From positions 47,693 through 111,692 of the forward strand of contig NZ_JAHUXH010000025.1 of NCBI RefSeq assembly GCF_019219825.1: a stretch of DNA of 64,000 nt, read 5' to 3'. The notes below the pieces were generated by a model, which was given only the letters and a program-made list of their open reading frames with translations, was not told the origin of the DNA and did not search any database. This DNA comes from Streptomyces sp. TRM70350 (GTDB taxonomy: Bacteria; Actinomycetota; Actinomycetes; Streptomycetales; Streptomycetaceae). Made by a program: the position numbers and the translations under genes. Shown here in pieces: positions 33,326-42,441 of this stretch; within the stretch, counting starts at the first letter, position 1, and each line of letters begins with the position of its first letter.

Positions 33326-33545
33326 CGGGGGAGCCCAGGCCTGTTCGGCTGACGGTGGATCGACCTCCCCGGTGTGGTCGGCTGACGGTGGATGGACTTC
33401 CTGGGTGTGGTCGGCTGACGGGGGATTGCCTTCCCAGTGTGGTCGGCTGACGCGGGAGCCCAGGTGTGGTCGGCTGGCGGTGGATCGTCCTGCCCGGTGT
33501 GGTCGGCTGGCGGTGGATCGGCTTCCCGGTGTCGCGGCTGACGGG
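33312..33545 (+). repeat. imperfect eight-copy repeat array seeded by the 3' end of dapF
   Basis: Eight copies of a unit beginning gtgtggtcggctgacgg start at 33312, 33342, 33372, 33405, 33437, 33464, 33497 and 33529, a period of 27-33 bases. The first copy contains the last codons and stop of dapF; the others are noncoding. Variable tails end in patterns such as tggatcgacctcccc. Copies 2 and 8 are the most diverged. No hairpin, spacer structure or CRISPR-like palindrome is evident. Confidence 0.9.
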
Positions 33546-33796
33546 TGATGAGATTTCCGGGCGCGGCCTGCCAAGGCCCATACCCGGCCGCCCCAGTTCA
33601 TGCCGCGCCCGGCCATAAACATCCAAACCGTCGCTCGAATGGGTGATCCGTTTCACGCTGGGCGGGAGGCGGTCAGGTGCGCGTGGTCCGCTCGATAGCA
33701 TCAAGCACCGGCCCGGACGGGGCAGAAGTCGCCAACCCCTGAGCCGTGTCCGCCATGGGGCACCCCGTTCGCCGGTCCACGCAGCCGGAGGTGCCC

Positions 33797-36019
33797 ATGA
33801 GTGCGGAGGCCACGAACCCTGCGACCCCAGGTGCTGTATCGGGCCCGATGACAGGCCCCTCGCCCTCGACAGTGCCCCGCAGAAGGTCGCTCCCCAGGAT
33901 CGACCTGCGCCGGCTGGGCCGCGCCGCGCTGCTCGGTTCCGCCACCCGCGACCGGCTGCCCGACGCCATCGGCCACGTGGTCGACGCGCATCGCGCCCAC
34001 CACCCCGACGCCGACCTCGAACCCCTGCGCCGCGCCTACGTCCTGGCCGAGTCCTCGCACCGCGGCCAGATGCGCAAGAGCGGCGAGCCGTACATCACGC
34101 ACCCGCTCGCGGTTACCCTCATCCTCGCCGAACTCGGCGCCGAGACCACCACCCTGACGGCCTCTCTCCTCCACGACACCGTCGAGGACACCGACGTGAC
34201 CCTCGATCAGGTGCGCGAGCAGTTCGGCGAGGAGGTCCGCTACCTCGTCGACGGCGTCACCAAGCTGGAGAAGGTCGACTACGGCGCCGCCGCCGAGCCC
34301 GAGACCTTTCGCAAGATGCTCGTCGCCACCGGCAACGACGTCCGGGTGATGTCGATCAAACTCGCCGACCGGTTGCACAACATGCGCACCCTCGGCGTGA
34401 TGCGCCCCGAGAAACAGGCCCGCATCGCCAAGGTCACCCGGGACGTCCTCATCCCGCTCGCCGAACGGCTCGGCGTCCAGGCCCTCAAGACCGAACTGGA
34501 GGACCTGGTCTTCGCGATCCTCCACCCGGAGGAGTACGAACACACCCGCCGGTTGATCGCCGAGAACGCGGCCCGCCCCGACGACCCGCTCGCCAAGATC
34601 GCCGACGAGATGCGCGCCGTACTCAATGAGGCCGACATCCCCTCCGAAGTCCTCATCCGCCCCCGGCACTTCGTCTCCCTGCACCGCGTCTCCCGCAAGC
34701 GCGGCCGACTGCGCGGCTGCGACTTCGGCCGACTGCTGGTGCTGGTGAACGAGGACGCGGACTGTTACGGCGTCCTGGGTGAGCTGCACACCTGTATGAC
34801 GCCCGTCGTCTCGGAGTTCAAGGACTTCATCGCCGTACCGAAGTTCAACCTGTACCAGTCGCTGCACACCGCCCTCGCCCGCCAGGACGGCCAGGTCGCC
34901 GAGGTCCTCATCCGCACCCACCAGATGCACAAGGTGGCGGAGGCCGGTGTCATCGCGCTCGGCAACCCGTATGCGCCGCCCGCCTCCGACGACCCGGCCG
35001 ACGGCGAGCGCGCCGACCCCACCCGCCCCGGCTGGCTCTCCCGGCTCCTCGAATGGCAGCGGGCCGCGCCCGATCCCGACACCTTCTGGTCCACCCTGCG
35101 GGAGGACCTCGCCCAGGACCGCGAGATCACCGTCTTCCGGCCCGACGGCGGCACCCTCGGCCTGCCCGAGGGCGCGAGCTGCGTGGACGCCGCGTACGCG
35201 CAGTACGGCGAGGACGCGCACGCGTGCATCGGTGCCCGCGTCAACGGCCGCCTGGCGACGCTGAGCACCGTCCTGAAGGACGGCGACACCGTTCAGCTCC
35301 TCATGGGCCAGGACCCCGCCTCGGAGCCCTCCAGGGAGTGGCTGGAACACGCCCACACCCCGGCCGCCCGGATCGCCATCCAACGGTGGCTGGCGACGCA
35401 TCCCACGCCTACGGAGACTGATGGGCCGCAGGCGGCGGAGACGGGCTTGAGGGACGCCGGGGAGCAGAGGAGCGCCAGGGGCGTGGAGCCGAGCCCCGGA
35501 GGCGCCACCGACGGCCCCGCCCCAGGTCCCATCTGGGCCCCTACTGCCCCGGCAGCCTCCCCTTCCACCGACGCCGTGGTCGTCGACCGCCCCGGCGCGA
35601 GCGTCCGGCTGGCCCGCTGCTGCACGCCCGTACCGCCCGACGAGGTCACCGGCTTCGCCGTGCGCGGGGGAGTGGTGACCGTCCACCGCGTGGAATGCGC
35701 CGCGGTGGCGCGGATGAAGAGCGCGGGGCGCGCGGAGGTGAGCGTGCGCTGGGGGGAGGCGACGGAGTGCCGGGTCACGCTGGTCGCTGAATCGTTCGGC
35801 CGCCCCCACCTCCTGGCCGACCTGACCGAGGCCATCGCCCTGGAGGGCGCCGAAATCGTCTCGGCCACCGTCGAACCCCCGACTCAGCAGCGCGTACGCC
35901 ACACCTACACCCTCCAGCTCTCGGACGCCGCCCACCTGCCCGCCCTCATGCGCGCCATGCGGAACGTGGCCGGGGTGTACGACGTGAGCCGGGCGCAGCA
36001 TCACGTGTCGGCGTGGTGA
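33797..36019 (+). CDS. RelA/SpoT homologue (RshA-like), HD, synthetase-like, TGS and ACT domains
   Basis: About 740 residues. The HD hydrolase domain is clear (SGEPYITHPLAV, LLHDTVEDTDVTLDQVREQF, LADRLHNMRTLG). The synthetase region keeps FKDFIAVPKFNLYQSLHTAL and EVLIRTHQMHKVAEAG but lacks the HWxYK sequence that normally follows, and the motif expected as DLxxxR reads CDFGRLLVLV. TGS (EITVFRPDGG) and a C-terminal ACT domain follow, after an Ala/Pro linker. ATG at 33797 is favoured by GGAGG 6 bases upstream; GTG at 33746 is in frame. It sits where S. coelicolor has RshA, so it is likely a second (p)ppGpp enzyme, probably with hydrolase activity; synthesis is doubtful. Confidence 0.9.
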   Translation: MSAEATNPATPGAVSGPMTGPSPSTVPRRRSLPRIDLRRLGRAALLGSATRDRLPDAIGHVVDAHRAHHPDADLEPLRRAYVLAESSHRGQMRKSGEPYITHPLAVTLILAELGAETTTLTASLLHDTVEDTDVTLDQVREQFGEEVRYLVDGVTKLEKVDYGAAAEPETFRKMLVATGNDVRVMSIKLADRLHNMRTLGVMRPEKQARIAKVTRDVLIPLAERLGVQALKTELEDLVFAILHPEEYEHTRRLIAENAARPDDPLAKIADEMRAVLNEADIPSEVLIRPRHFVSLHRVSRKRGRLRGCDFGRLLVLVNEDADCYGVLGELHTCMTPVVSEFKDFIAVPKFNLYQSLHTALARQDGQVAEVLIRTHQMHKVAEAGVIALGNPYAPPASDDPADGERADPTRPGWLSRLLEWQRAAPDPDTFWSTLREDLAQDREITVFRPDGGTLGLPEGASCVDAAYAQYGEDAHACIGARVNGRLATLSTVLKDGDTVQLLMGQDPASEPSREWLEHAHTPAARIAIQRWLATHPTPTETDGPQAAETGLRDAGEQRSARGVEPSPGGATDGPAPGPIWAPTAPAASPSTDAVVVDRPGASVRLARCCTPVPPDEVTGFAVRGGVVTVHRVECAAVARMKSAGRAEVSVRWGEATECRVTLVAESFGRPHLLADLTEAIALEGAEIVSATVEPPTQQRVRHTYTLQLSDAAHLPALMRAMRNVAGVYDVSRAQHHVSAW

Positions 36020-36196
36020 GGGAGGAGCGCGTGGCCTGACCCGTCTCCGTCGTGAGACGCGCCCACGCGCGCGTGCGGCGCCCTGGTCCGTGCCCACCCT
36101 CTGGCGCCTGCCTCTCAGGCCCCGCCCGCACCCCGTTCGGGTGCGCCCGGCGCGCGTCGCCGTCGTGTGGTACGTGGGCGCTGATAGCCGTAATCC

Positions 36197-37813
36197 ATGC
36201 TGCTCACCTCCCACGACAGGGCTCCCCGGCCCGCCACCGACACCGCCAGAACGCCTTCCACCGACGCCTGCAGCGCCCCCGAGGCCCGCATCGGCGCCCT
36301 GCAGACCACCCGTCGGCTGAAAGCGGTCACCCGTCGGCTGAAAGCGGCCCTGGTCGCCTCCGCCGCGTCCGTCTGTCTCGTCGCCGCGAGCGCCTCACCG
36401 ACCCCGCTGGGAGTCGGCGACCGCCTCTTCCCGTACCTCGGCAACCCGGGATACGACGTGACGGCGTACGACCTGTCCTTCACGTATCCCGGCACCAACG
36501 ACAAGCCACTCCAGGCGGTCACCACGATCGACGCCTTGACGACCGCACCCCTGTCACGCGTCAACCTCGACTTCGCCCGCGGCAAGGTCGCCTCGGTCGA
36601 GATCGACGGTGAGCCGGCGTCGTTCGCCGCGGCCGGTGAGGACCTGGTGGTCACGCCGGACGAACAGGTGCCCCAAGGGCAGCGGATGCGCATCACCGTG
36701 CGCCACACCAGTGACCCCCTGCCGTCCGGCGGACGGGAGGGCGGCTGGCTCCGCACCGCCGACGGCCTCGCCATGGCCAACCAGGTCGACGCCGCCCACC
36801 TGGTCTTCCCCAGCAACGACCATCCCTCCGACAAGGCCCACTTCACCATCCGGATCACCGCCCCCGAGGGCTACACGGCCGTCGCCAACGGCCTGCCCAC
36901 CAGCGTGCGGCGCGTCGGCGCCGCGACCAGATGGACGTACCGCACCCAGCACCCCATGGCCACCGAACTCGCCCAGGTCTCGATCGGCCGCTCCACGGTG
37001 GTACGCCGCACAGGCCCCCACGCGCTCCCCCTGAGGGACGTCGTCCCGACCCGGCACAGGGCGGCGCTCGAACCGTGGCTCGCCAAGACCCCCGACCAGA
37101 TCTCCTGGATGGAGGGCAAGGTCGGGCCGTACCCCTTCGAGACGTACGGCGTGCTCGTCGCGGACACCTCCACCGGCTTCGAGCTGGAGACGCAGACCCT
37201 CTCTCTCTTCGAGAGAGAGCTCTTCACCGACCCTGCCTTCCCCCAGTGGTACGTCGACTCGATCATGGTCCATGAGCTGGCCCACCAGTGGTTCGGCAAC
37301 AGCGTCAGCCCCCGCACCTGGTCCGACCTGTGGCTCAACGAGGGGCACGCGACCTGGTACGAGGCGCTGTACGCGGAGGAGAAGTCGAACCGCCCCCTGG
37401 AGGCGCGCATGCGCGCGGCGTACGGCGCATCCGACCGCTGGCGCGCCGCCGGCGGCCCGCCCGCCGCGCCCAAGGCGCCCGAGTCCGACAGCCGCCTGGG
37501 GATCTTCCGGCCGAACGTCTACGACGGCGCCGCCCTGGTCCTCTACGCCCTCCGCCAGGAGATCGGACGCCCGGCCTTCGAGCGCCTGCAACGGGCCTGG
37601 GTGAGCCGCCACAAGGACGACACGGCGACCACCGCCGACTTCGTGTCCCTGGCCTCCCAGATGGCCGGACGCGATCTGAGCGACTTCTTCCAGGGATGGC
37701 TGTACGGCGAGAAGACCCCGCCGATGCCGGGCCACCCCGACTGGAAGCCGACGGCGGCGCAGCCCACCGCTGGGCCCAAGGCCATGGAGCCCAGGAAAAC
37801 GGCGGCGGAATAA
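36197..37813 (+). CDS. secreted M1-family zinc aminopeptidase-like metalloprotease
   Basis: A 538-residue protein with a Tat/Sec-like N-terminus (basic repeat TRRLKAV twice, then LVASAASVCLVAASASPTPLG). The M1 site HELAHQWFGN is near residue 359, followed by the third zinc ligand Glu in LWLNEGHATWYEALYAEE. The exopeptidase GxMEN motif is replaced by STGFELETQTLSLFERELF, so substrate binding may differ from classical aminopeptidases. The N-terminal 7-residue duplication comes from a 21-base repeat at 36308-36349. The start ATG has no strong ribosome site. It lies between rsh and hflX as in related genomes. Confidence 0.9.
   Translation: MLLTSHDRAPRPATDTARTPSTDACSAPEARIGALQTTRRLKAVTRRLKAALVASAASVCLVAASASPTPLGVGDRLFPYLGNPGYDVTAYDLSFTYPGTNDKPLQAVTTIDALTTAPLSRVNLDFARGKVASVEIDGEPASFAAAGEDLVVTPDEQVPQGQRMRITVRHTSDPLPSGGREGGWLRTADGLAMANQVDAAHLVFPSNDHPSDKAHFTIRITAPEGYTAVANGLPTSVRRVGAATRWTYRTQHPMATELAQVSIGRSTVVRRTGPHALPLRDVVPTRHRAALEPWLAKTPDQISWMEGKVGPYPFETYGVLVADTSTGFELETQTLSLFERELFTDPAFPQWYVDSIMVHELAHQWFGNSVSPRTWSDLWLNEGHATWYEALYAEEKSNRPLEARMRAAYGASDRWRAAGGPPAAPKAPESDSRLGIFRPNVYDGAALVLYALRQEIGRPAFERLQRAWVSRHKDDTATTADFVSLASQMAGRDLSDFFQGWLYGEKTPPMPGHPDWKPTAAQPTAGPKAMEPRKTAAE
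36308..36349 (+). repeat. 21-bp tandem duplication in the M1 peptidase signal region
   Basis: Two copies of acccgtcggctgaaagcggt plus one base encode TRRLKAV and TRRLKAA. The duplication doubles the twin-arginine-containing basic stretch ahead of the hydrophobic core. Confidence 0.95.
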
Positions 37814-37987
37814 CACGGTGACGAGACGGGGCGTGCCGTGCGACCATCTTCAGGTCGGCGGCACGGGTGACGGGAATCTCCCGGGACACTCGTGCGTTGT
37901 GCAACGTGAAGGACCAGTTCCGAGACCCTTCGCCTGCGGTGCGCCCCGTCGCCGCACATACGGAATCCCCAACGACGTAAGGACCCA

Positions 37988-39481
37988 ATGACCTCCTCTT
38001 CTTCCCCTTCCCAGGACACCAAGCGCCTCGCGCACGACTTTCCCGAAGGTCTTCGGGCCGATGCCCTGATGGAAGAGGACGTCGCCTGGAGCCACGAGAT
38101 CGACGAAGAGCGGGACGGCGACCAGTTCGACCGCTCCGAGCGCGCGGCTCTGCGCCGTGTCGTGGGCCTGTCCACCGAGCTGGAGGACGTCACCGAGGTC
38201 GAGTACCGCCAGCTCCGCCTGGAGCGGGTCGTCCTCGTCGGCGTCTGGACCTCGGGGACCGTGCAGGACGCGGAGAACTCCCTCGCGGAGCTCGCCGCCC
38301 TCGCGGAGACCGCGGGCGCGCTCGTGCTCGACGGCGTGATCCAGCGCCGCGACAAGCCCGACGCGGCGACCTACATCGGCTCCGGCAAGGCCGACGAGCT
38401 GCGCGACATCGTGCTCGAAACGGGCGCGGACACCGTCATCTGCGACGGTGAGCTCAGCCCGGGCCAGCTGATCCACCTTGAGGACGTCGTCAAGGTCAAG
38501 GTCATCGACCGTACGGCGCTGATCCTGGACATCTTCGCCCAGCACGCCAAGTCCCGGGAGGGCAAGGCGCAGGTCGCGCTCGCGCAGATGCAGTACATGC
38601 TGCCGCGGCTGCGCGGCTGGGGTCAGTCGCTGTCCCGTCAGATGGGCGGCGGCAAGGGCGGCGGCCTCGCCACCCGTGGTCCCGGTGAGACCAAGATCGA
38701 GACGGACCGGCGCCGGATCCGCGAGAAGATGGCGAAGATGCGCCGGGAGATCGCGGACATGAAGACCGGCCGCGACATCAAGCGCCAGGAGCGCAAGCGC
38801 CACAAGGTGCCCTCGGTCGCCATCGCCGGCTACACCAACGCGGGCAAGTCCTCCCTGCTCAACCGCCTGACCGGCGCGGGTGTCCTGGTCGAGAACGCCC
38901 TGTTCGCGACCCTGGACCCGACCGTCCGCCGGGCCGAGACCCCGAGCGGCCGGCTGTACACGCTGGCCGACACCGTCGGCTTCGTCCGGCACCTGCCGCA
39001 CCACCTGGTCGAGGCGTTCCGCTCCACGATGGAGGAGGTCGGCGAGTCCGACCTGGTCCTGCACGTGGTGGACGGTTCGCATCCGAACCCGGAGGAGCAG
39101 CTCGCCGCCGTACGCGAGGTGATCAGGGACGTCGGCGCCACCGACGTACCCGAGATCGTCGTGATCAACAAGGCCGACGCGGCCGACCCGCTGGTCCTCC
39201 AGCGGCTGCTGCGGATCGAGAAGCGCTCCATCGCCGTCTCGGCCCGCACCGGCCAGGGCATCGACCGGCTGCTCGCGCTGATCGACAACGAGCTGCCCCG
39301 CCCGTCCGTCGAGATCGAGGTGCTCGTGCCGTACACCCACGGCAAGCTGGTCGCCCGCGCCCACGACGAGGGCGAGGTGATCTCCGAGGAGCACACCCCG
39401 GAGGGCACCCTGCTCAAGGTGCGGGTGCACGAGGAACTGGCGGCCGAGCTCGCGCCGTACGCTCCGACACCGGCGGCCTGA
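37988..39481 (+). CDS. hflX: GTPase HflX
   Basis: A 497-residue ribosome-associated GTPase. The N-terminal HflX domain (ALVLDGVIQRRDKPDAATYI, SGKADELRDIVLETG) and the glycine-rich linker SRQMGGGKGGGLATRGPGE precede the G domain: G1 GYTNAGKSSLLNRL, G3 DTVGFVRHLP, G4 NKAD. It likely splits or rescues stalled 70S ribosomes under stress. It ends with a clear terminator at 39531-39558. Confidence 0.96.
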   Translation: MTSSSSPSQDTKRLAHDFPEGLRADALMEEDVAWSHEIDEERDGDQFDRSERAALRRVVGLSTELEDVTEVEYRQLRLERVVLVGVWTSGTVQDAENSLAELAALAETAGALVLDGVIQRRDKPDAATYIGSGKADELRDIVLETGADTVICDGELSPGQLIHLEDVVKVKVIDRTALILDIFAQHAKSREGKAQVALAQMQYMLPRLRGWGQSLSRQMGGGKGGGLATRGPGETKIETDRRRIREKMAKMRREIADMKTGRDIKRQERKRHKVPSVAIAGYTNAGKSSLLNRLTGAGVLVENALFATLDPTVRRAETPSGRLYTLADTVGFVRHLPHHLVEAFRSTMEEVGESDLVLHVVDGSHPNPEEQLAAVREVIRDVGATDVPEIVVINKADAADPLVLQRLLRIEKRSIAVSARTGQGIDRLLALIDNELPRPSVEIEVLVPYTHGKLVARAHDEGEVISEEHTPEGTLLKVRVHEELAAELAPYAPTPAA

Positions 39482-39495
39482 GCCGTCGTGAACCT

Positions 39496-39527
39496 GCTGT
39501 AGAGCTGTAGAGCTGTAGAGCTGTAGA
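39496..39527 (+). repeat. 8-bp tandem repeat, four copies, before the hflX terminator
   Basis: Four copies of gctgtaga lie between the hflX stop and its terminator hairpin. They are noncoding. Confidence 0.95.
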
Positions 39528-39530
39528 GAG

Positions 39531-39558
39531 GGCCCGCCCCTGGTGTGAGGGGCGGGCC
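39531..39558 (+). terminator. hflX terminator hairpin
   Basis: A 10-bp perfect stem ggcccgcccc/ggggcgggcc with an 8-base loop is followed by ttcgtc. It separates hflX from the convergent protease gene and may serve both. Confidence 0.88.
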
Positions 39559-39650
39559 TTCGTCATCGGCGGGTCACTGGCCGCCGCACGTCCTGCTCAC
39601 GTTTGCCCCCAGCTGCAGCGCCGGGCGGAGCGAGAACCGTGGCGGACGTG

Positions 39651-40874
39651 TCACTGGCCCGCGAACTTGCCGCTCACCGCCTCGAACACGCCCTTGGCCT
39701 CATCGCCCAGCCGCGGCCCCGCCAACCAGCCCGAAGTCACCGGTCCGATCGAGGTGTTCGACACCAGCGCAGGCTTCCCGTCCGACCCCGTCGCGACCCA
39801 GCCACCGCCGGACGAACCGCCGGTCATCGTGCAGCCGATCCGGTACATCGTCGGGTCCGACGCGTTGATCGACAGGCGCCCCGGCTTGTCCTCGCACTGG
39901 TACAGCAGCTGACCGTCGTACGGGGCCCCCGCCGGGTAGCCCGTCGCCGTCAGGCTCTCCATCTCCGGCACGGCCGGAGCCGCGAAGTCCACCGGCAGCG
40001 CCGAACCCACCGTCTCCTCCAGGGACTTGCCCCCGTTGCCGTCCTCCGGCGTCACATGGAGCACGGCGAAGTCGTACGCCGCTCCGTCCCCGCCCGTCGA
40101 ACTGCCCTGCTCGATCCACTGGTCCGAGGTCTGCACCCAGTCGGCCCACCAGACACCGTACGGAGCGACCTCCTCCTTGGTGGCGCTCTGCAGCTCCACG
40201 GCCGACATGGCGGCATCGTTGTACGACGGCACGAACGCGATGTTGCGGAACCAGCCGCCGCTCTTTCCGGCGTGCACACAGTGCCCCGCCGTCCACACCA
40301 GGTTCGACTTGCCCGGGTTGGCCGGATCCTTCACGACCGTCGCCGAGCAGACCATCGTGCCTCCGGGGGCGTCGAAGAGCAGCTTGCCCGCCTCCGGCGC
40401 GTTGGTGTGGTACGACGCCGGCACGCCCTGCGCCTCCACCGGCTCCGGCGTCGGGTCGGTCACCCCCTGGTCTCCGGCGAGGTCACCCTCGTCGACGGCC
40501 TGGTCCGGTTCCTGGGCCTCCCGCATCCGGTCCGGGTCCCACAGGTCCTGGATGATCGGGTTGATGAAGTCCTCGGCCTCGCGCAGCCAGTCGTCCCTGT
40601 CCCAGTTCTTCCAGGCGCCGTCCCGCCACTTGTCCAGGTCGATCCCGTGCTCTTTCAGCCGGTCCTTGATGTCGTCCGGGATCTGGATCTTTCCATCGCC
40701 CTCCGCAGTCGCCGAGGCCGACGCCTGGGCGTCCGCCGCGGGGTCACCCGACTCACACGCGGTGACGGTGAGCGCCAGCGCGGAGGCCAGCGCAACGGCG
40801 GCCGGTACGGGGAAGGTTCTGCGACGCGCGCCCCTCTCCCGGCGAGCGGTGAACGACGGACGTGTGGATCGCAT
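39651..40874 (-). CDS. secreted trypsin-like serine protease, probable lipoprotein
   Basis: A 407-residue protein. The signal sequence VAALASALALTV-type core ends in the lipobox VTAC (residue about 40), so it is likely lipid-anchored. The catalytic triad is visible: His in LVWTAGHCVHAG, Asp in AYDFAVLHVTPEDG and Ser in GCTMTGGSSGGGWV. An acidic linker of about 100 residues separates lipobox and protease domain. The gene converges with hflX. Substrate unknown; it is a conserved part of the block. Confidence 0.9.
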   Translation of the reverse strand: MRSTRPSFTARRERGARRRTFPVPAAVALASALALTVTACESGDPAADAQASASATAEGDGKIQIPDDIKDRLKEHGIDLDKWRDGAWKNWDRDDWLREAEDFINPIIQDLWDPDRMREAQEPDQAVDEGDLAGDQGVTDPTPEPVEAQGVPASYHTNAPEAGKLLFDAPGGTMVCSATVVKDPANPGKSNLVWTAGHCVHAGKSGGWFRNIAFVPSYNDAAMSAVELQSATKEEVAPYGVWWADWVQTSDQWIEQGSSTGGDGAAYDFAVLHVTPEDGNGGKSLEETVGSALPVDFAAPAVPEMESLTATGYPAGAPYDGQLLYQCEDKPGRLSINASDPTMYRIGCTMTGGSSGGGWVATGSDGKPALVSNTSIGPVTSGWLAGPRLGDEAKGVFEAVSGKFAGQ

Positions 40875-41435
40875 GGTGTTACTCCCCCTGGTGGTGAACG
40901 GACTCGGCGCCTACGGCCGCGATCCCGACCGAACTCACCTGCGGTTCAGGCCGATCTCACGGCTTTCCGGGAATGGCACCCCAGACTATGCGGTCGCTGT
41001 GGGGGACTTCCGATGGAACGGCAACGGTTTCGCTACGGGCTGTCTGACCTGGCAATTCGTCCAGAGTGCTGCCGATTTGACGTCCTCGCGTCGGTGCACC
41101 GCGGGCCCGCCCCTGGGCAGTCACGAGGTGTTGTCGCGCGTTGGTGGGCAGGCATGGCGGCCTGCGCCAGAGCAAGTGGTGCCAAGGCCGTGAGGGCCCG
41201 CTTCAGGCACCGCGCGAAACCCGGCGGGCGCGCTACCCGTCCGGGCCACATCGAAGACCCACCGAGGCGTGGGCAGGCCATGGGGCGGAAATGGGCATTG
41301 ACGCCCATCGACGGATCCAGGCGGTACGGGCAGGCCGGCGGTCGGCCGGTCCAGCAGTGGCCGAGGCTCATGCTCGGGCGGACGCGGTGACCGACAGTAG
41401 AGACACAGCCGTACGAAGAGGAAGGCGTCATCGCG
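40875..41435. other. intergenic stretch without a supported gene
   Basis: These 561 bases separate the divergent protease gene and the broken kinase gene. Open frames here are short, lack ribosome sites and read as shadows. I see no RNA gene or repeat. It marks the left edge of the accessory insert and must hold promoters for both sides. Confidence 0.6.
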
Positions 41436-41860
41436 GTGTCCCTGTTCTGGCGGGTCTTCGCCCTCAACGCCGTGGTGCTGGGGGCCGCGACCGCGCTGCC
41501 GCTGTGGGCCCCGGTGACCGTTTCCGTGCCGGTTCTGCTGACCGAGGCGGTCATCCTCGTGACCGGCCTGGTGGTCATGCTGATCGCCAACGCGGCCCTG
41601 CTGCGGATCGGGCTGGCCCCTTTGGACCGGCTCACGAAGCTGACGACCACCGCTGACCTCTTGCGCCCCGGGCAGCGGCTGCCGGAGCACGGCCGGGGTG
41701 AGATCGCCGAGCTGCTCCGCACCTTCAACGCCATGCTGGAGAGGCTGGAGCAGGAGCGAGCCGCCAGCAGCGCCCGTGTCCTGCTCGCGCAGGAGGCCGA
41801 GCGGCGCCGCATCGCCCAGGAACTCCACGACGAGGTCGGCCAGAGCATGACCGCGATCCT

Positions 41861-41909
41861 GCAGCGGGCAGCGGGCAGCGGGCAGCGGGCAGCGGGCAGC
41901 GGGCAGCGG
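41861..41909 (+). repeat. heptanucleotide tandem repeat GCAGCGG, seven exact copies
   Basis: Seven exact copies lie directly after the His box of the kinase. Because 7 is not a multiple of 3, each change in copy number shifts the frame; the downstream coding frame is reached only when the number is 2, 5 or 8. Confidence 0.97.
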
Positions 41910-42180
41910 ACGAGGCGGACGAGCCGTTGCGCGGAGAGCTGCATCAGGCGCAGGAGATCACCCGGGAGAGCCTGGCCGAGGTGCCCCGCCTGGTCCGTCG
42001 GCTGCGGCCGGGCGTCCTGGAGGATCTCGGGCTGGTCAGCGCCCTGACCTCGCTGACCACCGAGTTCGCCGCCCATACCGGGCTGCGCGTGGTGCGCCAC
42101 TTCGATACCGGCCCGCCCGAGCTGGATCAGCAGACCGAACTGGTGCTGTACCGCGTCGCCCAGGAGACCCTGACCAACGC

Positions 42181-42240
42181 GGCCCGCCACGCCGAGGCCA
42201 GTCGGGTGGAGGCCCGCCACGCCGAGGCCAGTCGGGTGGA
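42181..42240 (+). repeat. 30-bp exact tandem duplication in the kinase N-box
   Basis: Two identical 30-base units encode ARHAEASRVE twice, in frame. It inserts ten residues within the ATP-binding N-box helix region. Confidence 0.97.
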
Positions 42241-42441
42241 GGTGAACCTGCGTCACACCGATGGCACGGTCGTGCGGGCCGTCGCGGACGACGGCCGAGG
42301 GACAGGGCCCGCGCGGGAAGGCGCGGGGATCCGCGGGATGCGCGAGCGGGCCCTGCTCATCGGCGCCACGCTGGACGTCATCTCCCAGCCGCGGGCCGGT
42401 ACGCGGGTCCGACTGGCCGTGCCCGTTCCCAGGGAGCAGTC

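Noticed and set aside
33312..33545. CRISPR array
   Set aside because: The repeat unit is about 17 bases, the intervals are similar to one another rather than unique spacers, and no cas genes are near.
39651..41390. Plus-strand frames covering the secreted protease
   Set aside because: The minus strand has a lipobox, full catalytic triad and a normal start; the plus frames are shadows.
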